From Comamonadaceae bacterium 2PF (GTDB taxonomy: Bacteria; Pseudomonadota; Gammaproteobacteria; Burkholderiales; Burkholderiaceae_C): a stretch of DNA of 57,873 nucleotides. Below the pieces are notes generated by a model. That model did not search any database. It was not told the origin of the DNA and worked only from the letters and a program-made list of their open reading frames with translations. Of the stretch, positions 18,680 to 27,696 are shown one piece after another (positions within the stretch are counted from its first letter, which is position 1; each line of letters starts with the position of its first letter). Location: positions 1-57,873 of the forward strand of contig SCMV01000027.1 of the NCBI GenBank assembly GCA_005502875.1, given 5' to 3'. A program made the translations under genes and the position numbers.

Positions 18680-21505
18680 TCAGGGTCGCAGCCAACGCGG
18701 ATCTCGCGTGTAGAGCGACATGCTCGTGCCTGGCGACAAGGTGATCGGCCATGCCACGGCTTGGCCTGATGCATTCACCACGTCGCAGCTGCTGAGCGCC
18801 AGCATGGCGCAGGTGAAGGTGGCGGTCGTGCTGCGGGGGTTGTAGAGGTGTCCGGCCAGGTTCGGTGCATCGGGCAATTCGACGGTGCTCACCTTCTGCA
18901 GCGTCACGTCGCGCAGCAGGCTCTGGCCGCCCACTTGTCCTTTGAAGTCCAGCACGGCGTCGGTGCCGCCCGATGCCCGGAAGAAGCGCTCCACCGCCAG
19001 CGTGCTGCCTTGCGCCACCGGCGTTGACGGGATGCTCAGGCCGTAGCCCTCCCAAGGCGAGACCCGACGGCGGATGGTGGCCCTGGCATCGCCACCTCCT
19101 TGCCCACCCGTCACGCTGAATTGCAGCAGGTAGAGGTTGTCGCCCGAGGTGCTGCTCATCGTGAAGGGCGCCGAGGCCAGGTAGTCACCCGACATGCCTG
19201 GCGTCCAGCTGCCACAGGTCTGCCCAGCGCCGCAATCGGCGAGGCTGCCTGCCAGGAAAGCCCCGCCCGTGCCCATCGGGTTGAGGTAGTGGTCCCAGCT
19301 CGTGGCGCCGCTCTGGAAGGCACCGTTGCTGATCAGCGAGGAGCCTGTCGTGATGGCGCGGTAACGGCGGTGCAGCACGGGGGCGACATGGGTGTCTTGA
19401 GGTGCGATGGCCTGCCACTGCGACGGCTCCAGCACCCACTCGGTGCCGCTTTGCACCAGGCGCCAGCGAACTTCCGATTGGGCGATCGTTCCAACGGTTT
19501 CGTTGCGCGCACTCACGTTCGGCGTGGCGCCCTGGAACAGGCCTTGGACGTCGTTGGGGTGATACCAGAACTGCGCAAAGGCCATGCTGCGGTCGGTGCT
19601 GATGCCACCAGGCAGTTCCGTGATCGACGAGAAATGCCCCAGGCTGTTGTCCACAACCTGGTTGCCCTTGAGCGCGTCCACATCGGTGCGGCTGGCCATG
19701 CCTCGGATGGCGGCGTACGAGACGGCGCGAACCTGGTTGCCGGAAATCACGTTGAACGCCGCATCGTGGAGGTGGATGCCGATTTCGGCGTCGGCGATGA
19801 GGTTGCCGCTCACGTTGGCCCCTGACGTCAACTCATCCAGGAAGATGCCCGTGGCCATGTTCTTGCCCACGCTGGCCCACAGCCCCTCCCGGTTGCTGCG
19901 CGAGCCGATCACGACGTTGCCCGAGATGGTGGCGGCCTGCGTGTAGCCCACCGCAGGCAGGGTCGGGTACGCCGCCGTGAAGGTGTAGATGCCGGCGCAG
20001 TCCGTCAGCCGCACGCAGGAGGCCACGACCAGGTTGTCGCGAACCTCGTTGCCAGCCACGTTGCGCAACCTCAGGCCGTGGTGGGCCGAGCGGTAGATGA
20101 CGTTGTCGTTGACGCTGGCTGCAGAGGCCAGCACCGAGATGCTGGCATCGGTGCTGCCCGGCCGATCGTAGAGACCGATGTCGGTCACCAGGTTGCGTTG
20201 CACCGTCACTTGCGCACCCTCGCGCACCGCGATGCCCACCCAGCCGGCTGCTACCACGCTGGCGTCCTCGATGCGGACGTTGTTGGCGTCGTGCACCTGC
20301 AGGCCGTATTCCTGGTCAAAACGGCTGGCAACGCTGCTCAGTCGCAGGCCATGCGTTTCGACGAACTGTTGCCCGATGTCGGCGTGTTGCTCGGTCTGAA
20401 CCCAGGCGACCGTTGCATCGGTGATCCAGCGCAGGCGCAGCCCTCGGTCGCGGGTGGTGACTTCCACCCGCGTGAACGCCCCGGCTGATTCGCTGTTGGG
20501 GCCCCACACCCGCAGCGTCGATGAGCCGCCGTCGTGCATCCACTCGCCGGGGGCGTCCAGCATCCATGGCTTGCCTTCCAGGATGTAGCCCGCGTCGTCG
20601 ACGATGGCGTGGTCGAGGTTTCGGTCGAGCGTGACCAGACCGGTGCCCGCCTGGTGCGCCGTGATCACGGCTTTTTCGATTTCATAGGGCGCCACGCGGA
20701 TGTACACGGTGGCCCCGAGCAGGTCTTGAGCGGCCAAGGCGCTGGTGTCCGCCGCACTCAGGAAGAAGCGGTTGCGGTTGGCGCCGTCGGCCCGCAGCAA
20801 GGAGAACTCCTGTCCCACGCCCTGGGCGTTGGGATGGCGGGCGAGCCGCAGGGGCTGACCGTTGAAGAACACCCGGCGAGGGGCCGTGGCCAGGGCGTGG
20901 GCCATCACCTGGTCCGATCCCTGGCTGACTTTGCTCCATCCTGTCGATGCGATGAGGTCGGAGCCGCTGATCACCGGACGTGAGCCCCCGGTGCAATCGC
21001 CATACCCGGCGATGAGCAAGTTGCCTGCAGGCGCGGCGGCGTTGGTCATGTCCAGTGTTTCACGGAAGGTCTTGCCACAACGCAGCAACAGGGCGTCGCC
21101 CGCGGCGTAGGGCCCACTGGCCGCCCGTTGCAGGGTGCGCCACGGGCGCGCTTGCGTGCCGGGGCCGCTGTCGTCACCCGAGTCAGGGTCCACGTACCAG
21201 CCTCGGCCAGCGAAGCTGGCGCTGTGGCTCGTGACGGCTGCCACGTCGGTGCGCGCCGCCAGGGCCCAGCCGGTGCCCTTCAGGTAGGTGCCAGCCAGGG
21301 CCGCGGGCAACAAGGCCCGGGTCGCCGCATGTTGGGGCGACCAACCACTGTCGACCGATTCAGCGGTCAGCGCACTGACGCTGGCGGAGCTGGTTCCGGT
21401 GTTACCCGAGTTCCCGCCCGATCCACCGCCACAGGCCGTGAGTCCGCCCGCCAGCAAAAGGCCTGCGAGCCGTGTTGCCAAGGATTGCCTGAAAGTCGTG
21501 AACAT
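18680..21505 (-). CDS. Right-handed beta-helix lipoprotein (paralogue B)
   Basis: A 941-residue predicted lipoprotein: 'LAGLLLAGGLTAC' lipobox, then a Gly/Ser/Asn linker. The region around residue 100 ('GRGWYVDPDSGDDSGPGTQA', 'LLRCGKTFRETLDM') matches paralogue A. The beta-helix spans about 250-650 with the shared 'CVRLTDCAGIYTF' at about 497-509 and 'GIFLDELTSG'. A C-terminal carbohydrate-binding-like domain carries 'DCGAGQTC' and the conserved 'CAMLALSSC' pair near the end. It should be anchored in the outer membrane or periplasm. ATG 21505 is chosen because it opens a perfect lipoprotein signal; ATG 21541 is in frame. Substrate unknown; EPS modification is inferred from location. Confidence 0.82.
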   Translation of the reverse strand: MFTTFRQSLATRLAGLLLAGGLTACGGGSGGNSGNTGTSSASVSALTAESVDSGWSPQHAATRALLPAALAGTYLKGTGWALAARTDVAAVTSHSASFAGRGWYVDPDSGDDSGPGTQARPWRTLQRAASGPYAAGDALLLRCGKTFRETLDMTNAAAPAGNLLIAGYGDCTGGSRPVISGSDLIASTGWSKVSQGSDQVMAHALATAPRRVFFNGQPLRLARHPNAQGVGQEFSLLRADGANRNRFFLSAADTSALAAQDLLGATVYIRVAPYEIEKAVITAHQAGTGLVTLDRNLDHAIVDDAGYILEGKPWMLDAPGEWMHDGGSSTLRVWGPNSESAGAFTRVEVTTRDRGLRLRWITDATVAWVQTEQHADIGQQFVETHGLRLSSVASRFDQEYGLQVHDANNVRIEDASVVAAGWVGIAVREGAQVTVQRNLVTDIGLYDRPGSTDASISVLASAASVNDNVIYRSAHHGLRLRNVAGNEVRDNLVVASCVRLTDCAGIYTFTAAYPTLPAVGYTQAATISGNVVIGSRSNREGLWASVGKNMATGIFLDELTSGANVSGNLIADAEIGIHLHDAAFNVISGNQVRAVSYAAIRGMASRTDVDALKGNQVVDNSLGHFSSITELPGGISTDRSMAFAQFWYHPNDVQGLFQGATPNVSARNETVGTIAQSEVRWRLVQSGTEWVLEPSQWQAIAPQDTHVAPVLHRRYRAITTGSSLISNGAFQSGATSWDHYLNPMGTGGAFLAGSLADCGAGQTCGSWTPGMSGDYLASAPFTMSSTSGDNLYLLQFSVTGGQGGGDARATIRRRVSPWEGYGLSIPSTPVAQGSTLAVERFFRASGGTDAVLDFKGQVGGQSLLRDVTLQKVSTVELPDAPNLAGHLYNPRSTTATFTCAMLALSSCDVVNASGQAVAWPITLSPGTSMSLYTRDPRWLRP

Positions 21506-21754
21506 CCGTACCGCCGAAGACTGAGGCTGGACGGAGCCCACGTGGCACCGCCCTGAACGCGAGACGAGTGATCGCTCGCGGCTTCATCGGTGTTTCGGAG
21601 GCGTGAAGGGGAACTTCAGGGGCGCAATTGCAACATCAAGTTCTGCTCGCAACATGCAGTAAATAATCCGCTCAATGGCAACTCTTCACGCAAGCGCAAG
21701 AGGTGCATCTGTTAGCGCCTGTGTAACTGGGCTGTCTGTGGATTGGAGACTGAT

Positions 21755-22654
21755 ATGAAAAGACGCTGGTTGGTCGGCCCGTTGACCGGGCTTTTGGTGT
21801 TGTCTGTTGCTGAGCTTGGCGTCAGGCTCATGGGTTTGACGGATTTTCCTCTTTACTCGGCTGATGATCGGATCGGATACATCCCCGCTCCCAATCAATC
21901 GGGTGCTTTCCTCAATAAGAACAAGTGGTACTTCAATGAAAAGAGCATGGGCATTGAGCGGCCATTTTCGTCAAGTATGCGGACCGATGTTCTGCTGATT
22001 GGGGATAGCATCGTTTTAGGTGGCAATGCCATGGATCAGCCAGCCAAGTTGGGAGCTGTGCTATCAAAAATAGCTGAAAAGACTTACTGGCCGATTTCTG
22101 CCGGTTCTTGGGCGCTGCTCAATGAAGTTCGATACCTGCAGCAGCATCCGGAGGTGCTCCAACGGATTGATGAGTTCGAGTTTGTTGTGAACTCTGCGGA
22201 CTTTGATCAAGCATCATCTTGGGCTTGTGAGGTGACGCATCCTCGAGAGCGTCCCAAGTTAATGGTGCCTTATCTGCTTGAAAAATACCTGCTCAAACGC
22301 GAACCTTGCGGTGTGACGCCCCAGGCATTGCAGGTCAATCATGCGGATTGGCGGGTCGAGTTGGCAAAGATCATGAAATCCCCCGCTGCCATCGGAAAAC
22401 CAGTGACTTTTTGGTTGTACCCCACGCAAGCGGAATCACATGATGCATTGATGAGGGAAAATAAGCTAGAGCGGCGGGCCGTTGAGATTCTCAACGCCAT
22501 GCACGGAGCACCTGTTCAGATTCTGAGCCTTGCGCGTCACCCAAATTGGAGCTCAGTTCAATACATGGATGCAATTCACCCTACTGCAGATGGGACAAGA
22601 GTCATGGCGGAGATCATGACAAGTGCTGACAAGATGTCCATGCGCATCCCATGA
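21755..22654 (+). CDS. SGNH-hydrolase-like membrane-anchored protein
   Basis: A 299-residue protein with an N-terminal hydrophobic segment (about 8-25) that could be a membrane anchor. SGNH features are the nucleophile Ser85 in 'LLIGDSIVLGG' and Asp272/His275 in 'DAIHPTADG'. Similar proteins acetylate/deacetylate or act as accessory hydrolases in surface polysaccharide loci (inference). GGAG at 21745-21748 supports ATG 21755 over an in-frame TTG at 21743. Codon use is visibly richer in A/T (AAA, AAT, TTT, TTG) than the flanking beta-helix genes, suggesting separate acquisition. It lies alone on the plus strand between two minus-strand beta-helix lipoproteins and ends in a terminator. Confidence 0.8.
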   Translation: MKRRWLVGPLTGLLVLSVAELGVRLMGLTDFPLYSADDRIGYIPAPNQSGAFLNKNKWYFNEKSMGIERPFSSSMRTDVLLIGDSIVLGGNAMDQPAKLGAVLSKIAEKTYWPISAGSWALLNEVRYLQQHPEVLQRIDEFEFVVNSADFDQASSWACEVTHPRERPKLMVPYLLEKYLLKREPCGVTPQALQVNHADWRVELAKIMKSPAAIGKPVTFWLYPTQAESHDALMRENKLERRAVEILNAMHGAPVQILSLARHPNWSSVQYMDAIHPTADGTRVMAEIMTSADKMSMRIP

Positions 22655-22684
22655 AAAAAGCCGGCGTGAAGCCGGCTCTTTTAC
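22654..22684. terminator. Bidirectional terminator between SGNH gene and beta-helix C
   Basis: AAAAAAGCCGGC and GCCGGCTCTTTT form a 7-bp G/C stem with A-tract on the left and T-tract on the right, so it can work on both strands. It serves the plus-strand SGNH gene and the convergent beta-helix gene ending at 22698. Confidence 0.85.
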
Positions 22685-22697
22685 TTGGATTTCGAGG

Positions 22698-25514
22698 TCA
22701 GTTGGTAACCCAGTTCGGATCCTTTGCGAACACCAGTGCAGAGCTGCGCGCCGGAACCCTCATGGGGAACACCACCTTCGCGCCGTTCTCGTCCACCAAG
22801 TCACAGCTGTTGAGTTGCAGTGCGACGCAGGGGTAGGTGAGGTCTTCAGGCGTCGGGTTGATGACGTGAGAAACCAGCTGTTTGGGCTGTTGGAACGCGA
22901 TGGATGAGACGCGCTGCAGGGAAACGTTGCGGAACAAGGTTTCACCGCCAACGGCGCTGCGCAGGTCCAGCACGCCGGCGTCGCTGCTGGTGGCCAGGAA
23001 GAACTGCTCGACATCGGCCACTTCGCCATTGGCCAGCGGGGTGGCCGGGATCGACAGGCCATAGTTCTCCCAAGGGGAGACTGGGCGTCGGACCACGGCG
23101 CGTTTCATGCCACCGTTGGCCCCACCAATGGCCTTCATGCGCAGCACATACAGGTTTTGACCCGCCGTGCTGTTGAGCTGGAAGGTGTTGCTGGTCAGGT
23201 AGTCTGAGCTGTGGCCCGCGACGTATCGGGCGCAGTTGCTGCCGCAGCTCGTGAACGTGCCCATAGAGAAGACCCCGCCAGTGCCAGCCGGGTTGAAGTA
23301 CGTGGTCCAGCCGTCGGTCGTTGACGGGTTGAATGTGCCGTTCTTCAGCACGTTGGCTTCGGTGGTGACGGAATAGTCCTTGAATGTCACACGGCTCACG
23401 GCCACGTCTGTGGGTGCATAACCCGTCCATTCGCTTTTCTTGAGGATCTTGTTGGAGCTCCATGTGGCCAGCGACCAAGTTGCTTCACCACCCTTTTGGG
23501 TGCTCAGGATGGTGTTGTTGCTGACGGTGTTGCTCTGGTTGGTGACCAGGCTGACAGGTGACGCACTGTGGAACCAGTAGAACGCATGCGTGAAGCCGGT
23601 GTCGGCGGGAAGGCCATTGACCAGCGCCGTTGTCTTGCCGGCCACAAGGGAATTGTTGGTGAACTTGTTGCCCACCACATACGTTTGGTCGGAGCGCGTT
23701 TGAATCACGCGGATCGACGAAAAGCTGACGTTGCGAACCTTGTTGCCGTTCAAGATGTTGAAGGACGCGTTGTGCATGCCCAGGCCCACTTCGGTGTCCG
23801 AAATGGTGTTGCCCTGCAACGTCACGCCCGAGGTGAGCTCATCGAGGTAGATGCCCACCGCGAGGTTGGCACACGAGAAACCGCATCCTTCCAAGTTGCT
23901 CTTGGCACCCACGATGATGTTGTTGCGCACCATGCCGCGCGCCACATAGGTGGTTTCGGGTGCCTTGGGTGCCGAGGCGGTGAACGTGTAGATGCCTGAG
24001 CAGTCGGTGAAGCGCAGGCATGAATAGAAGACCGAATTGCCTTCGACCACGGTGCCTTCTCGGTTGCCGAATCTGATGCCGATGTTCGCCGAGCGCTCGA
24101 CCAGGTTGCTAGACACCACGGAGCCAGTGCCCAGAACCGTGATGGCCGCGTCTGTGGTGTCGGCTCGGGCAAAACCGCCGGTGTCAGAGACGTGGTTGGA
24201 TTGCACCTTGGCGTCATTGGATTCGCGCATCACGATGCCGTATTCGCCTGCGCCGACGACCTTGGATCCAATGACAGACACGCGGGGAGAAGACAGCACG
24301 GAGATGCCGATGTCACGCGAGTGCATGGAAATCACGTCCCGCACGCTCGCGTCCGGCGTTTCGATCAGCGTCAGGCCGTTGCCACTCTGCTGTTCGAAGC
24401 GCAGGCGTTCAATGCGAACGTTCTTGAGCCACTTGACGGTCAGGCCACTTTCACGCCACGCAGCCTCGATGCCACTGTGCGCTGCGGGCGAGGCGCTGTC
24501 CGTGGTCCAGGCCAGCAGTTCCTGGGTGTCTGCGTCGTAGAACCACTCGCCCGGGGTGTCGAGCATCCAACGCTTGCCTTCCAGGATGAAGCCGGCACCG
24601 TCGCGAACGGTGAAGGGCAGTTGGCGGTCCAGGGTGATCACGCCGGTGCTGGCGTCGAAGGCTTGGATCTTGGCGGTTTCCACCATCCATTGCGTCGTCT
24701 TGACGTGGACCGTCGCGCCGATCAGGTCACGCGAGGCCAGCGCTGCCAGGTCGGCGGGCTTGAGCTTGAAGCTCTGGCGAGACGCCAGGTTCACGGCGAG
24801 CGCGTATTCGGCTCCCACGCCCTTGAAATTGGGGTAGCGGGCAGGGATTTGAGGGGAGCCGTCGATGAAAAAACGGGTCACTGGGGTGCTGGCTGCACGA
24901 GTGTAGATGGGCCGGTCGTCGTCGGCGACGCGGCTCCAGCCGGTGGTGGGCACCCAGTCCGATGCGCGGATGACCGGGCGGATGTTGTTGGAGCAGTCGC
25001 CGTAGGCGCCGATCAGGAAATCGCCCGTGCGGCTGAAGGCGGACGTGATCTCGAGGCTTTCGCGCCAGACGGAGCCGCACTTGAGCAGCAGTGCATCACC
25101 CGCCTGAAGCGGCGCAGAAGATGCCTTGGCGAGCGTGCGCCAAGGTGCGGCCAGGGTGCCAGGGTTCGAGTCGTTGCCGTTTTCGCGGTCCACGTAATAG
25201 CCGGTGCCGGTGAAAACGGGCATGTAGCCCGAGCTGTCAGCGGTCGGGGTCGTGGCTCGGCTGCGCTGGTCGGGCAGCAGCAAGGGGGCCGACACCCAAC
25301 CGGTGCCCCGGATCACCCAGGAAACCGGCGTGGCGGTGCTGCCGCCAGCCAGGGCTGATGCGGTCGCGGTCTCCGAGGCGTCGGTGGTGACGACCTTTTG
25401 TGTGGTTGCCTTGTCGTCTGGGGTGCTTTCGCCACCACCGCCACCGCAAGCGCTCAGCGCAAACAGAGACGAGACCAGGGACATCAGCAGGAGGGAGCGA
25501 TTGATCGGCTTCAT
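22698..25514 (-). CDS. Right-handed beta-helix lipoprotein (paralogue C)
   Basis: A 938-residue predicted lipoprotein with signal 'LLLMSLVSSLFALSAC' and a poly-Gly linker. As in paralogues A and B, there is an N-terminal 'GYYVDRENGNDSNPGTLAAP' / 'LLKCGSVWRESLEI' block, a beta-helix with 'CLRFTDCSGIYTF' at about 499-511 and 'GIYLDELTSGVTLQGN', and a C-terminal domain with 'SCGSNCARYVAGHSSDYL' and 'CVALQLNSC'. The first Met of the signal (25514) is preceded by CAGG; the frame is open further upstream without protein features. It is co-directional with the main EPS operon, 306 bp beyond gmhB, and could be partly read through from it. Confidence 0.82.
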   Translation of the reverse strand: MKPINRSLLLMSLVSSLFALSACGGGGGESTPDDKATTQKVVTTDASETATASALAGGSTATPVSWVIRGTGWVSAPLLLPDQRSRATTPTADSSGYMPVFTGTGYYVDRENGNDSNPGTLAAPWRTLAKASSAPLQAGDALLLKCGSVWRESLEITSAFSRTGDFLIGAYGDCSNNIRPVIRASDWVPTTGWSRVADDDRPIYTRAASTPVTRFFIDGSPQIPARYPNFKGVGAEYALAVNLASRQSFKLKPADLAALASRDLIGATVHVKTTQWMVETAKIQAFDASTGVITLDRQLPFTVRDGAGFILEGKRWMLDTPGEWFYDADTQELLAWTTDSASPAAHSGIEAAWRESGLTVKWLKNVRIERLRFEQQSGNGLTLIETPDASVRDVISMHSRDIGISVLSSPRVSVIGSKVVGAGEYGIVMRESNDAKVQSNHVSDTGGFARADTTDAAITVLGTGSVVSSNLVERSANIGIRFGNREGTVVEGNSVFYSCLRFTDCSGIYTFTASAPKAPETTYVARGMVRNNIIVGAKSNLEGCGFSCANLAVGIYLDELTSGVTLQGNTISDTEVGLGMHNASFNILNGNKVRNVSFSSIRVIQTRSDQTYVVGNKFTNNSLVAGKTTALVNGLPADTGFTHAFYWFHSASPVSLVTNQSNTVSNNTILSTQKGGEATWSLATWSSNKILKKSEWTGYAPTDVAVSRVTFKDYSVTTEANVLKNGTFNPSTTDGWTTYFNPAGTGGVFSMGTFTSCGSNCARYVAGHSSDYLTSNTFQLNSTAGQNLYVLRMKAIGGANGGMKRAVVRRPVSPWENYGLSIPATPLANGEVADVEQFFLATSSDAGVLDLRSAVGGETLFRNVSLQRVSSIAFQQPKQLVSHVINPTPEDLTYPCVALQLNSCDLVDENGAKVVFPMRVPARSSALVFAKDPNWVTN

Positions 25515-25820
25515 GGGTACCTGATGGGTGACTGGGGCGCCTGGCGCCTTTCGAATGATTGGATTGTCCTTGATTCGCATCCTGGGCAGCAGTTGGGCAA
25601 ACGGATGAGGGGGTTTCTTCGTTGAAAACTCCCGTCCGGTCCCCCTGGGCAAGGGGGGGCGCAGCTTGCGTGGTTACCCTGTGTGCGTTGAATGTGCGCC
25701 GTGGCGCAAACCCCGCCGCGATACATGTGTTTCTTGCTGTTTCGCGGCGATGGCGAAAAACTGAAAACCCGCGCAGATATTGCGTTCAAACCCTTGAGCC
25801 TGCGGGGCAGGAGCCGTTCA
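25515..25820. other. Intergenic region between gmhB and beta-helix C
   Basis: No gene is recognisable. It contains a short inverted repeat TGCGCC-GT-GGCGCA (25695-25708) and a 6-bp one around TTTCGC/GCGAAA (about 25740-25757), neither followed by a T-tract on the minus strand, so no clear terminator for the EPS operon is seen. Promoter hexamers for the beta-helix gene could not be assigned. Confidence 0.4.
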
Positions 25821-26378
25821 TCACGAAGGCATTTCGCCCGAACACGCCAGCCACCGTGGCAAATCGGCAAGGTTGGCGATTTTGGGGATGCCGGGGTCGA
25901 ATTCGGGGCGTTGTGAGGTGGTCAACCCGTTGCCTGTCAACACCAGCACCGGCTGGCACCCGGCTGCCTTGGCGGCCTGCATGTCGCTCCAGGAGTCACC
26001 AACGAACACGGCCTGCTCAATGGGCACGCCCAGGTCCTGACAAGCCGCGATGAGCATGCCCGGCTGTGGCTTGCGGCAAGCACATCGTTCGTCCGGGTGG
26101 TGCCGACAGTCGTAGATGCGTGGTGCAGGCGCGCCTGCTGCCCGAACCAGCTCGCGCAAGCGCGCGTGCATGGCGTCCAACTCATGCTCTGGCACGAACC
26201 CTTTGGGCACGCCGGCCTGGTTGGTGGCGATGGCCACCGGGTAGCCCTCACGCGACAGGCGAACGATGGCTTCGATGGATCCGTCGATGGGGGTCCACTC
26301 CTGCAACGACCGGATGTAGTTCGGGCTGTCGTGGTTGATGACGCCGTCGCGGTCCAGGATGACGAGTGAGAACTTCAT
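25821..26378 (-). CDS. gmhB: D-glycero-D-manno-heptose 1,7-bisphosphate 7-phosphatase
   Basis: A 185-residue HAD-superfamily phosphatase that removes the 7-phosphate of heptose 1,7-bisphosphate. HAD motif I is 'LDRDGVIN' with the nucleophile Asp, motif II 'IATNQAG' and motif III/IV 'CRKPQPGM ... VFVGDSWSDM'. The zinc loop typical of GmhB, 'CRHHPDERCAC', is intact. It overlaps hddC by 4 nt (ATGA) and is the last gene of the GDP-heptose cassette and of the EPS operon. Confidence 0.94.
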   Translation of the reverse strand: MKFSLVILDRDGVINHDSPNYIRSLQEWTPIDGSIEAIVRLSREGYPVAIATNQAGVPKGFVPEHELDAMHARLRELVRAAGAPAPRIYDCRHHPDERCACRKPQPGMLIAACQDLGVPIEQAVFVGDSWSDMQAAKAAGCQPVLVLTGNGLTTSQRPEFDPGIPKIANLADLPRWLACSGEMPS

Positions 26379-27100
26379 GGGGTCGGCACTTGTGCGGGCA
26401 GCTCGATTTGGGCTCGTCGGTAGTCATCCGGCACCCCGATGTCGATGAAGTAGCCATCCGAGCGGTGCGCGAAAGGCCGCAGATCAGGCAGGTGCTTGGC
26501 CACGAAGTCCGTCTCGAAGGAGAACGCCTCTGGCAGGTCAAAGGACGAGAACAGGTCGCGACGCAGCGCGTACACGCCGGCGTTGATCAAACCGGGCCCG
26601 GCGCCGGTTTTCTCGCCAAACACCACGATGCGGTGGTCTTGCACCACGCAGCGTCCGTAGCGGGCGGCGTCGTCCACCCACCGGGTGACCATGGCCACGG
26701 GCGCCCCGGCCTGTTCAGCCTCGCCCAGGAACTCGCCGTACGGCATGTCCAGCCAGGTGTCGCCGTTGATGACGAGCACCCATTCGGTTCTGGCCGCAGA
26801 GAGCGCCTTGCGGATGCCGCCGCCTGTTCCCAGGGGGGTGTCTTCTCGCACGCAGGTGATCTCCAGGCCCGCGAAACCCGCGCCGTACCGCTCTTCGATC
26901 AGGTGCGCCATGTGCCCCACGGACAGGATCACGCGGGATGCGCCTTGAAGGGCCAGGCGTTGCAGCAGGTGGTCGAGGAAGGGGCGCCCCGCAACGGGAG
27001 CCATGGGTTTGGGGACGTCGGCAACCACCTCGCGCAGGCGGGTGCCAAAGCCCCCGGCCAGCACGATGACGTCGTGGGCCAATGCCTGCGACATGGTCAT
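26375..27100 (-). CDS. hddC: D-glycero-alpha-D-manno-heptose-1-phosphate guanylyltransferase
   Basis: A 241-residue nucleotidyltransferase with the signature 'LAGGFGTRLREVVADVPKPM', 'DTPLGTGGGIRKAL' and the metal-binding 'VINGDTWLDM'. It should transfer GMP from GTP to heptose-1-phosphate, giving GDP-D-glycero-alpha-D-manno-heptose. The substrate follows from the neighbours gmhA, hddA and gmhB, with which it forms the complete pathway. Its start overlaps the gmhA stop by 1 nt; an in-frame second ATG at 27094 is possible. Confidence 0.9.
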   Translation of the reverse strand: MTMSQALAHDVIVLAGGFGTRLREVVADVPKPMAPVAGRPFLDHLLQRLALQGASRVILSVGHMAHLIEERYGAGFAGLEITCVREDTPLGTGGGIRKALSAARTEWVLVINGDTWLDMPYGEFLGEAEQAGAPVAMVTRWVDDAARYGRCVVQDHRIVVFGEKTGAGPGLINAGVYALRRDLFSSFDLPEAFSFETDFVAKHLPDLRPFAHRSDGYFIDIGVPDDYRRAQIELPAQVPTP

Positions 27101-27696
27101 CACTCGGCTTTCGGGTGGACGATGGCTTCGACCAGGCCGCACAGGACGTGGCCGAGCAGGATGTGGGATTCCTGGATGCGTGGCGTGGAGGTGGACGGCA
27201 CGCGCAGGCAGATGTCAACCGCGTCGCGCATCTTGCCGCCGGTGGCACCTGTCAGTGCCACGGTGCGGATGCCCATGCGGCGCGCTTCTTCGAAGGCCAG
27301 CAACACGTTGGGCGAGTTACCCGAGGTGGACATCCCCACGAGGACGTCGCCCGGCCGACCGCAGGCTTGAACCTGGCGGGAGAACAGGTGCTGATAGCCG
27401 TAGTCGTTGCCGATGGCCGTCAGGATGGAGGTGTCCACCGTCAGGGCGAAAGCGCCGATGCCAGGGCGGTCGTAGTTGAAGCGGCTGACGAACTCGCCCG
27501 CCATGTGCTGGGCATCGGCAGCGCTGCCGCCATTGCCCATGAACATGACCTTGTTGCCCGCCTGGCAGGCCTCGGCGCACCACACCGATGCTTGCTGAAG
27601 CAGCTCGATGAGCTGCTCATCGCGCACCACGGCTTGTTTGACTTCCAGCGATTCTTGCAGCCACGACTGCACCAAATTCTTCAACCCAGCGTCCAC
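27100..27696 (-). CDS. gmhA: Sedoheptulose-7-phosphate isomerase
   Basis: A 198-residue SIS-domain enzyme converting sedoheptulose 7-phosphate to D-glycero-D-manno-heptose 7-phosphate. The substrate loop '[18 protein letters not shown]' and the second SIS motif '[19 protein letters not shown]' are characteristic. It overlaps hddA by 16 nt and hddC by 1 nt. This copy is likely dedicated to the EPS; an LPS-core gmhA could exist elsewhere. Confidence 0.94.
   Translation of the reverse strand: MDAGLKNLVQSWLQESLEVKQAVVRDEQLIELLQQASVWCAEACQAGNKVMFMGNGGSAADAQHMAGEFVSRFNYDRPGIGAFALTVDTSILTAIGNDYGYQHLFSRQVQACGRPGDVLVGMSTSGNSPNVLLAFEEARRMGIRTVALTGATGGKMRDAVDICLRVPSTSTPRIQESHILLGHVLCGLVEAIVHPKAE

Noticed and set aside
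16009..25514. PEP-CTERM or GlyGly-CTERM tails on the beta-helix proteins
   Set aside because: The three C-termini (ending PRQAGN, DPRWLRP, DPNWVTN) lack the motif, transmembrane helix and basic cluster such tails need.
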